Shown here: positions 5,779-11,547 of the stretch, piece after piece
How the letters are laid out: every line of letters starts with the position of its first letter
How positions within the stretch are numbered: position 1 is the stretch's first letter
Assembly (NCBI GenBank): GCA_027456925.1
Contig: DAIDTZ010000303.1
Location: 1 to 13,729 of the forward strand
DNA: 13,729 nucleotides
Direction of reading: 5' to 3'
From: Nitrospirota bacterium
Lineage (GTDB): Bacteria > Nitrospirota > UBA9217
Translations under genes and position numbers: made by a program
Notes under the pieces: model-generated
Told to the model about the DNA's origin: nothing
What the model saw: only the letters and a program-made list of their open reading frames with translations
Databases searched by the model: none

Positions 5779-5802
5779 TTCATCCAATGAAGTTTTCGTT
5801 TT
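5779..5802 (+). terminator. Weak terminator-like hairpin after the thioesterase
   Basis: TTCAT-CCA-ATGAA (5779-5791) is followed by GTTTTCGTTTT. The stem is only 5 bp and A/T-rich, so this is a tentative terminator 9 bases after the stop codon. Confidence 0.3.
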
Positions 5803-5866
5803 CTGCAATACATGATGTTTGGACCTGTATTCTGCAGCTTATCTACCCGCTTTCAACGCGACCTCA

Positions 5867-5895
5867 TTGACATGATTCGACATCAGGCATATATT
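5867..5895 (+). promoter_or_regulatory. Orphan near-consensus promoter pointing into a gene-free region
   Basis: TTGACA (5867-5872) and TATATT (5890-5895) are separated by exactly 17 bp. The geometry equals the thioesterase promoter, and the 13 bases CATCAGGCATATA ending in the -10 are identical in both. No plus-strand gene lies downstream before 6157, where a minus-strand gene ends. Confidence 0.5.
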
Positions 5896-5896
5896 C
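5879..5896 (+). repeat. 18-nt dispersed repeat, copy B
   Basis: GACATCAGGCATATATTC, differing from copy A (5298-5315) at two positions. It forms the spacer and -10 of the orphan promoter-like sequence. Confidence 0.6.
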
Positions 5897-6156
5897 CCGG
5901 CGTGCGGATCTGACTTAAGAAGGCAAAGAAAAGGCGTTCGGGCAGTGAGCAACCGACCGTCAAGCATGCAGCCCGGAATTGCCGTTACCGAAGGCGAAGG
6001 CTGCGCTGAAAAACACCGAATCAACCTCGCTGGCAAGAAAGTTTTGGCATCAGGCGTATAGTCGTGCATAGGAGCACGGCATATTTCCATCCTCCTTTCC
6101 CGGAACGGATGGAAGCAGACGCTTAATTACGATATTCGTTGAATTCCTGAAGGAGC
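5897..6156. other. Gene-free spacer, possible untranslated transcript
   Basis: No credible gene is present. An 83-codon minus-strand frame (6090-5839) has its AGGAGG directly touching the ATG and is read through the repeat, so I reject it. The region lies downstream of the orphan promoter at 5867-5895, so a small untranslated RNA starting near 5902 is possible; no clear terminator was found. Confidence 0.3.
6046..6063 (+). repeat. 18-nt dispersed repeat, copy C
   Basis: GGCATCAGGCGTATAGTC, one difference from copy A. Unlike copies A and B it has no TTGACA at the right distance upstream (CAAGAA at 6034-6039). Confidence 0.6.
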
Positions 6157-6552
6157 TTATCCAATATTATTTATAATAGTCAGGATTTTTGCTGCTCTAT
6201 GAGCAGCCTTTTTTCTTGCCATTTCCAGCTTTTCTATAAGTACATCAGGCTCAAAATATCCTATCTTTCTGAATATTTCATTACCTTCAGGATCTAACAC
6301 TATTATGGCAGGTTTTGCCGTTACACAAAATCTCATGAATTGATCTGAATCTATGCCCGATTCATATTTGATGGGGATAAAATGCAATTTTAAATAATCC
6401 AGAACACGTTGAGTGATTAACGTGCATGTTTTCATTTTAATACACGCTTCGCAGGTCGATCCGAAAAAAGCAGCGAGCACCAGCTTGTTTTCCCGTCTTG
6501 AAAGGTCCAAAGCAATTTTGAGACTCGTTTCCCAGGCAATTTCATCCGCCAT
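6157..6552 (-). CDS. Thioredoxin-fold protein with a CEAC motif
   Basis: The ATG at 6552 follows AAGAGGT and gives 131 residues. The order of elements is that of a thioredoxin-like fold: a helix W-E-T-S-L-K-I-A-L-D-L-S, strand KLVLAAFFGS, active-site-like C34-E-A-C37, then AKPAIIVLDPEGNEIFRKIG (79-98) carrying the usual cis-Pro region (P81) and the L-D-P-x-G turn, and a final helix. This resembles the thioredoxin_7/DUF255-type proteins that act as disulfide reductases or redox chaperones. There is no signal peptide, so it should be cytoplasmic. Extra Cys lie at 43 and 76. It is co-oriented with the ThDP enzyme gene and begins 109 bp after that gene's stop, so it could be the last gene of that transcript, although a link in function is not evident. 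Its A/T-richer sequence differs from the GC-rich cluster upstream. Confidence 0.75.
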   Translation of the reverse strand: MADEIAWETSLKIALDLSRRENKLVLAAFFGSTCEACIKMKTCTLITQRVLDYLKLHFIPIKYESGIDSDQFMRFCVTAKPAIIVLDPEGNEIFRKIGYFEPDVLIEKLEMARKKAAHRAAKILTIINNIG

Positions 6553-6661
6553 AATATATTTACCTCTTGGTGGTCAAAGCCTTGCGAAAAGTTTTTTCGG
6601 TTCCACTCTTCCTGTTCACGTAATCACGAGGTTATTACTACTGCGTAACTACTACTGCCCC

Positions 6662-8296
6662 TCAACTGGCACACACGATGTTCGCCAACTCCTGGGAAAA
6701 GGTCTCGTAATTCACGGAGTAATCGATGGGACATTCGATCAGGACCACGGTGTTGAGAGAGAGCGCCTTGCGCAGCATTTCCGACAAATTGTCGCCCTTG
6801 CTCACACGCATGCCCACGGCCCCGTAGCTCTCGGCGTATTTCACGAAGTCGGGGTTCCCGTACTCCAGGCCGAAATTTTTAAATCCCTTGGCTTGCTGCT
6901 CCCACTTGATGAACCCGAAGGCATTGTCGTTCAGGAGCAGGATAACGAGGGGGACCTTGTACCGGAGCGCTGTTTCGAGCTCCCGCGAGTTCATCATGAA
7001 CCCGCCGTCGCCCACAACAGCGAGCACGTTCCGGTCGGGTCTCACCATCTTGGCGGCAATAGCGGAGGGAAGCCCGGCCCCCATGGTTGCCAGGGCATTG
7101 TCGAGCAGAAAGGTATTGGGTTTGTATGTCCGGTACAGTCTTGAAAACCACAGCTTATAGATCCCGTTGTCCAGGGTGAGAATATCCTCGTGCGACAGCA
7201 CCTCCCGCACGTGCGACACGACTTCCAGGGGCGTCGGAGGATACTGCTTTTTGAAATCGAGCGAAAGCTTCCTGTCCAGAAATTCCCGGATTGCTTTGAA
7301 GGCCTCGCCGTCCTTCCTGACAACGACCAGTTCGCCCAGCTGGCGGAGCGAGCAGGAAATATCGCCGATCACCTCGATGTCCGGGTCGTAGTACCGGTCG
7401 ACCTCCGCTTCGGTAAAATCGATATTGATGATCTTCTTGTCGAGGCCGGCGTTCCAGACGTAGGGCGGATACTCGACGATATTGTACCCGATCGTGATGA
7501 TAAGGTCGGCGCGGTCGATGCCGCAGTTGACGTAATCGCGCCGGTGAATGCCCGCGGCGAACAGGCTGTACGGCGACGCGTCGGAAAGCACGCCTTTCCC
7601 CATCTGGGTATGGACCGCGTGAATGCCCGTTTTTTCTATGAACTGCATCAGCTGGCGGGAGATCAAATTGCGGTTCGCGCCTGACGACAGGATGATGAGC
7701 GGGTTTTTGGACCGGTTGATCAGCTCCGCCGCCCGCAAGAGCGCTTTGGCATCGGGCGCGGGCCTGCGCACCATGCCGCGTTTTTGCACGAAGGCATTGG
7801 TCTCGCTTCCCGAGACGTCCTCCGGCAGCTCGATGTGCACGGCCCCCGGCCGCTCAGCCTGGGCAAGCTTGAAAGCGTTTCGCACCACCGTCGGGATTGC
7901 GCCCGGATCGATGAGGTAAACCGCGTCTTTCGTGATCGGCCTCATCATGCTCACGATATCGACGAGCTGGAACCGGGCCTGCCGGTTCCCGCGCACGGCC
8001 TTCTGCCCCGAGATGGACACGAGCGGCGCTCCGATCAGCTGGGCGTGGGCCACGCCGGTCATCAGGTTCGTTGCTCCCGGACCGAGCGTCGAGAAGCAGA
8101 CGCCCGCTTTTCCCGTCAGCCTGCCGTAGGTGGCAGCCATGAACGCGGCGGTCTGTTCGTGGCGGGTGACGATGAGCTTGATCTTCGACGTGCGGAGCGA
8201 CTCGAGAAAATCGAGGTTCTCCTCGCCGGGCAGGCCGAAGATGTATTCAACGCCTTCCTCTTCCAACTGCCGTACGAACAGGTCCGATGCTTTCAT
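6662..8296 (-). CDS. Acetolactate-synthase-like ThDP enzyme (candidate 2-oxoglutarate decarboxylase)
   Basis: This 544-residue protein starts at an ATG at 8296 with AGGAG 7 bases upstream. It has the three domains of the acetolactate synthase/decarboxylase superfamily: an N-terminal pyrimidine-binding domain with GLPGEEN (21-27) and the catalytic Glu47 in RHE, a middle domain (about 190-325), and a C-terminal pyrophosphate-binding domain with GDGG (429-432) and NDN (456-458). The R-F-D-D-R FAD-site motif of anabolic AHAS is missing (IGYNIVEYPPYVW instead), as in FAD-independent catabolic enzymes, and no regulatory small subunit gene is nearby. Candidate reactions are pyruvate to acetolactate or decarboxylation of another 2-oxo acid. 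The succinate-semialdehyde dehydrogenase immediately upstream, with citrate synthase and aconitase, makes 2-oxoglutarate decarboxylation to succinic semialdehyde attractive, as for the ALS-like enzyme of Synechococcus sp. PCC 7002. Family is secure; substrate is inferred. Confidence 0.88.
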   Translation of the reverse strand: MKASDLFVRQLEEEGVEYIFGLPGEENLDFLESLRTSKIKLIVTRHEQTAAFMAATYGRLTGKAGVCFSTLGPGATNLMTGVAHAQLIGAPLVSISGQKAVRGNRQARFQLVDIVSMMRPITKDAVYLIDPGAIPTVVRNAFKLAQAERPGAVHIELPEDVSGSETNAFVQKRGMVRRPAPDAKALLRAAELINRSKNPLIILSSGANRNLISRQLMQFIEKTGIHAVHTQMGKGVLSDASPYSLFAAGIHRRDYVNCGIDRADLIITIGYNIVEYPPYVWNAGLDKKIINIDFTEAEVDRYYDPDIEVIGDISCSLRQLGELVVVRKDGEAFKAIREFLDRKLSLDFKKQYPPTPLEVVSHVREVLSHEDILTLDNGIYKLWFSRLYRTYKPNTFLLDNALATMGAGLPSAIAAKMVRPDRNVLAVVGDGGFMMNSRELETALRYKVPLVILLLNDNAFGFIKWEQQAKGFKNFGLEYGNPDFVKYAESYGAVGMRVSKGDNLSEMLRKALSLNTVVLIECPIDYSVNYETFSQELANIVCAS

Positions 8297-8320
8297 GAAT
8301 TTCTCCTGAACAAAAAATTT

Positions 8321-8347
8321 GACACGGAGACGCTGAGACGCTGAGAA
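8321..8347 (+). repeat. CACGGAG-type short-period repeat, copy 1
   Basis: GACACGGAGACGCTGAGACG followed by CTGAGAA: 8-9-base period units. It is the inverse-oriented partner of 8560-8587. Confidence 0.45.
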
Positions 8348-8390
8348 ATGCTTTTGATTCTAACGTATGCTGAATCCCGCGACTTGCAAT

Positions 8391-8410
8391 CCCCCGGCTC
8401 CTGCCGGGGG
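8391..8410. repeat. Perfect 8-bp hairpin
   Basis: CCCCCGGC-TCCT-GCCGGGGG. A strong stem with a tetraloop and no T-run after it on the transcribed (minus) strand, so it is REP-like or an RNA-stability element rather than a standard terminator. Confidence 0.55.
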
Positions 8411-8449
8411 TAATGCGCCGTAGTCCGCGAAAGGTCGCGTTGTTAAAGG

Positions 8450-8477
8450 GAGCCTCCGGCTCCTGACGGAGGGGGCT
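8450..8477. repeat. Second hairpin sharing the CCGGCTCCTG core
   Basis: GGAGCCTCCG (8450-8459) can pair with CGGAGG...GGCTCC (8467-8479 area) with a small G bulge. Its centre CCGGCTCCTG repeats the centre of the 8391-8410 hairpin about 62 bp away, so both are probably copies of one palindromic family. Confidence 0.45.
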
Positions 8478-8559
8478 CCACTGATTATAATCAAACAACT
8501 AAAACAAATGATCAGAGTTGATCACAACCAGACAATTTATTAGCATCAAAAAACTTTTC

Positions 8560-8587
8560 TTTTCTCCGTGCCTCGGTGACTCCGTGG
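8560..8587 (-). repeat. CACGGAG-type short-period repeat, copy 2
   Basis: On the minus strand it reads CCACGGAGTCACCGAG followed by GCACGGAGAAAA. It nearly equals the plus-strand sequence at 11442-11471. Confidence 0.5.
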
Positions 8588-8601
8588 CTATACTCTCACC
8601 G

Positions 8602-10104
8602 CTATTCCCTTACCACGATCGTCTTGACGTTCACGAACTCCTTCAGCCCGTGGTGCGACATTTCCCTTCCCACGCCGGACTTCTTCACCCCGCCGAAGGG
8701 GAGCCGCGGATCGGACTTCACCATATCGTTGATCGTTACGGTCCCGGCCTCGATCCGTCCCGCAATCCGTTCGGCCCGCTCAGGGTCCCGGCTCCACACA
8801 GCCGCTCCCAGGCCGAACTGCGTGTCGTTCGCAACCGCTATTGCCTCATCCTCGCTCTTCACAACGATGATCGGCGCGATCGGGCCGAAAACCTCCTCGC
8901 TCAGGACCTTCATGCCCGGCTTGGCGTCCAGGACGATGCTGGGCGTGAAGAAAAGCCCTTTGGTAAAAGTCTGGCCGCTGGTCAGCACGGTTGCGCCTTT
9001 TGCCTTCGCGTCCCGGAGCTGCTCCTTCAAACCGTCGAGGATGTCCTTCCTTGCCACGGTGCCGATGTCGGTGGTCTCATCCATGGGATCGCCGAGCTTC
9101 ATTTCCCTGAGCCGCGCCAGGAAGTGCTTCGTGAACTCCTCCGCCGCGCTCTCCATCACGATGAACCGCTTCGCAGCAATGCAGCTCTGGCCCGTATTGA
9201 TCATGCGCGCATTTGCCGCCGTTCTGCCCGCTTTTTCAATATCAGCATCATCGAGCACAATGAAGGGGTCCGAACCGCCGAGTTCGAGCACGACCTTTTT
9301 GATCATCCTGCCGGCATGGGAGCCGATGTCCTCGCCCGCCTTGTTGCTGCCCGTGAGCGAGACCGCATCCACCATGTCGTCGTCAATGAGTCCGAGGGCC
9401 TGCTGTGAATCGATGATCAGGGTCTTGAACACGTTGTCCGGGAAACCGGCCCTGGCAAAGGCCTCTTCGATCGCAAGCGCGGTCATGGGTACGTTCGACG
9501 CGTGCTTCAAAAGCGCCACGTTCCCTGCGACAAGCGCCGGCACTGCGAACCGGATCACCTGCCAGAACGGGAAGTTCCAGGGCATCACCGCGAGCACGAC
9601 GCCCAGGGGCTGGTACATGACGTAGCTCTTCTTTGCCTCGGTCCTGATCTCTTCGGGCTTCAGGAACTGCTCCGCGTTCGCAGCATAGTAGTCCGCAAGC
9701 ACAGCGCACTTCTCGACCTCCGCAAGAGCCTCCTTGATCGGCTTGCCCATCTCTTTGGTGATGAGTTCGGCATAGTTCCGCTTCTCCGCGCGCAGCACTG
9801 TTGCCAGTTTCGCCATCAATGCCGCCCGGTCCGCAACAGGAACGGCGCGCCACTTCGTAAAAGCCGCCCGGGACTCGCCCACCTGCCCGTTCAATTCCAC
9901 CGTGCTCATGAGCGCGTACTTTTTCATTACCTCTTCGGTGTAGGGATTGATCGACAAAACCCGCGTCGATCTTTGCTCTGTTTTATGTTTTACCATGGCT
10001 GTCTTCATGTTCTTCACCCCTTGTTTCGGGGAAACGAGATTTTTCGTTCTGGCCCGTAATGTCCCCAGCTTCCTGCTCTCGATCTTTTCCTTTTTCCCTG
10101 CCAT
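8602..10104 (-). CDS. gabD: Succinate-semialdehyde dehydrogenase (aldehyde dehydrogenase family)
   Basis: This 500-residue aldehyde dehydrogenase has all key motifs: PWNFP (175-179), the cofactor-binding LLKHASNVP (Lys200), GSNKAGEDIG (262-271), the general base Glu274 in ELGG, the nucleophile Cys308 in NTGQSCIAAKRF, and EEVFGP (403-408). The LLKHASNVP and ALAIEEAFARAGFPDNVF stretches are those of GabD1-type succinate-semialdehyde dehydrogenases, which oxidise succinic semialdehyde to succinate with NAD(P)+. The cofactor preference cannot be read here. The ATG at 10104 has a perfect AGGAGG 6 bases upstream, giving an unusual basic 45-50-residue extension ahead of the usual S-I-N-P-Y-T start. 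A second ATG at 10008 (Met33) also has a purine-rich site (AAGGGG), so two starts are possible. The gene follows citrate synthase by 69 bp and precedes the ThDP enzyme gene, which fits a 2-oxoglutarate to succinate shunt. Confidence 0.88.
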   Translation of the reverse strand: MAGKKEKIESRKLGTLRARTKNLVSPKQGVKNMKTAMVKHKTEQRSTRVLSINPYTEEVMKKYALMSTVELNGQVGESRAAFTKWRAVPVADRAALMAKLATVLRAEKRNYAELITKEMGKPIKEALAEVEKCAVLADYYAANAEQFLKPEEIRTEAKKSYVMYQPLGVVLAVMPWNFPFWQVIRFAVPALVAGNVALLKHASNVPMTALAIEEAFARAGFPDNVFKTLIIDSQQALGLIDDDMVDAVSLTGSNKAGEDIGSHAGRMIKKVVLELGGSDPFIVLDDADIEKAGRTAANARMINTGQSCIAAKRFIVMESAAEEFTKHFLARLREMKLGDPMDETTDIGTVARKDILDGLKEQLRDAKAKGATVLTSGQTFTKGLFFTPSIVLDAKPGMKVLSEEVFGPIAPIIVVKSEDEAIAVANDTQFGLGAAVWSRDPERAERIAGRIEAGTVTINDMVKSDPRLPFGGVKKSGVGREMSHHGLKEFVNVKTIVVRE

Positions 10105-10173
10105 CTCCGTCCTCCTCGATTTCTTTATTCCGTTTAACCCTAATTCCCAATTCTCAATTTTTAATTGAATTCC

Positions 10174-11400
10174 TCATTTCCTCTTCTCAACAGGCTCATA
10201 ACTGCATCCTGTCCTGCCGCAGTAGTTGCCGATATATTCCGACGACGGGCGATAGAGCGCCGGCTTTCCCTGGGCGTCGCCGAACTTTTCTTCGATGATA
10301 TGTGCGGTCCAGCCGGCAATCCGTGCCACTGCAAAGACCGGCGTCATCAGGTCCTGCGGGATGCCCATCAGGTAATAGACCGGGGCGCTGTAGAAGTCCA
10401 CATTCGGCTTGATCGTGGTCTTGCCCCGTTTCGCCAACTCGGAAACCGCCGTCTCCTCGATCTCTGCGGAGAGCCGGTGCCAGTGTTCCTGACCGAGCTT
10501 CTCGCCCAGCCGCTTTCCCATCTCCTTCAGGAATTTTGCGCGGGGATCAATCGTCTTGTACACGGCATGGCCCATGCCCATGATCTTTTGTCCGCCGTCG
10601 AGCTGTTTTTTCACCCAGCCGGCAACGTCCTTCTCGTGCTGCAGCTCCAGGAGCATCTTCATGACCTGCGCATTGGCGCCGCCGTGCAGGCTGCCGGAAA
10701 GAGCGCCCACTCCCGCGGCCACCCCGGCGTACATGTGCGCCTGCGTCGAGACCACTTCGCGGCACGCGAAGGTCGATGCGTTGAATGAATGGTCCGCATG
10801 GAGCACCAGCGCCGTATCGATATATTTCGCCGTCTCAACATCGGGCTTGATGCCGGTCAGCTGCCAGAGAAAGTTCCCGGCATGGGAAAGCCCGTCGTCG
10901 GGAGGGAGCGGCTCCAGCCCCTGCCGTATCCTTTGCCAGGAGGCAACGACCCCGGGAACACGGGCAATGAGCCGGACGGCCTTCGACAGATTTGCCTCCC
11001 TCGTCTCGATCGTCAAAATCGGATCAGCCATCGCGAGCATTGGAATCGATGCCTGGAGCACGTCCATGGGCAGGGCCTGCTGCGGCATCCGCTTCAGGTT
11101 CTCCAGCACAAAATCGGGCAAACGCCGCGAATCCACGAGCCTGCGCGAAAAGTCAGCGAGTTCCTCCGCAGTAGGGAGCGCGTCATGGAGCAGGAGGTAG
11201 GCGGTCTCCTCGAAGGTGGAATATTTCGCAAGTTCCTCGATGCGGTACCCGCGGTAGATCAGGACGCCGTTCTCGCCGTCCACGTCGGAGATCTTCGTGT
11301 CCGCTATCTTCACGCCCCGCAAGCCGGTGTTCTTTGTATTCGGTACAATCGCAGTTTTTTCCGCTTGTGCGGACTGCTTTGCCTTTGTTACAATACCCAT
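10174..11400 (-). CDS. gltA: Citrate synthase (or 2-methylcitrate synthase)
   Basis: I choose the ATG at 11400, preceded by AGAGGGG at 5 bases, rather than an ATG at 11442 with no ribosome site; this gives 408 residues. The protein is a short-type citrate synthase without the N-terminal regulatory domain of the long Gram-negative enzyme. The catalytic residues are present: His239 in GSLHGGAN, His278 in GMGHAVYKTIDPRA and Asp335 in NVDFYSAPVYYLMGIP, and the early ISDVDGENGVLIYRGYRIEE segment is characteristic. It condenses acetyl-CoA with oxaloacetate to citrate; 2-methylcitrate synthases share these residues, but the flanking aconitase and absence of other methylcitrate-cycle genes favour citrate. 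It is co-oriented with aconitase (147 bp upstream) and with the dehydrogenase (69 bp downstream). The gap to aconitase carries short repeats but no obvious terminator, so co-transcription is likely. Confidence 0.93.
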   Translation of the reverse strand: MGIVTKAKQSAQAEKTAIVPNTKNTGLRGVKIADTKISDVDGENGVLIYRGYRIEELAKYSTFEETAYLLLHDALPTAEELADFSRRLVDSRRLPDFVLENLKRMPQQALPMDVLQASIPMLAMADPILTIETREANLSKAVRLIARVPGVVASWQRIRQGLEPLPPDDGLSHAGNFLWQLTGIKPDVETAKYIDTALVLHADHSFNASTFACREVVSTQAHMYAGVAAGVGALSGSLHGGANAQVMKMLLELQHEKDVAGWVKKQLDGGQKIMGMGHAVYKTIDPRAKFLKEMGKRLGEKLGQEHWHRLSAEIEETAVSELAKRGKTTIKPNVDFYSAPVYYLMGIPQDLMTPVFAVARIAGWTAHIIEEKFGDAQGKPALYRPSSEYIGNYCGRTGCSYEPVEKRK

Positions 11401-11547
11401 AGAAACCCCTCTTTCCAACACCAACTGAGACTTAGTTTTCATACGGAGGCACCGAGATCACGGAGAAAAGCAAAAGCCCCTTTTGTCCTTTTTTGCGGCT
11501 TCGTGCCTTCGTGTGAGATAGTTATTGCATCTTAAGCCTGAAACGCT
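11401..11547. repeat. Aconitase-citrate synthase spacer with CACGGAG-type repeats
   Basis: The plus strand at 11442-11471 reads TACGGAGGCACCGAGATCA followed by CGGAGAAAAGC, matching the reverse complement of 8560-8587 at about 28 of 30 positions. Near 11497-11516 a related TTCGTGCCTTCGTGTGA lies in the opposite sense. No strong promoter or terminator is visible. Confidence 0.45.

Larger units (their letters stand above)
8297..8601. other. Spacer between the dehydrogenase and ThDP genes, with possible internal promoter
   Basis: This 305-bp gap holds two hairpins (8391-8410, 8450-8477) and inverted CACGGAG-type repeats at both ends (8321-8347 and 8560-8587). On the minus strand TATAAT lies at 8489-8484 within the dyad GATTATAATC, but the -35 position is poor. 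It could start a separate transcript for the ThDP gene with a leader of about 180 bases. Confidence 0.3.

Noticed and set aside
5839..6090. 83-codon minus-strand frame beginning MEICRAPMHDYTPDAKTFLP
   Set aside because: AGGAGG touches the ATG with no spacing and the frame passes through two copies of the 18-nt repeat, so it is probably a repeat artefact.
6586..6661. A/T-rich palindrome CGAAAA-GTT-TTTTCG and the repeated TACTACTGC as a terminator after the ThDP gene
   Set aside because: The stem lacks GC pairs and a following U-run on the minus strand, so termination there is not supported.
8391..8410. Intrinsic terminator between the dehydrogenase and ThDP genes
   Set aside because: The hairpin is strong, but no T-run follows it on the transcribed strand.
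6413..10788. Long plus-strand frames (243, 186, 296, 349, 207 codons) across the TCA cluster
   Set aside because: They are antisense shadows of GC-rich minus-strand genes whose motifs are complete.
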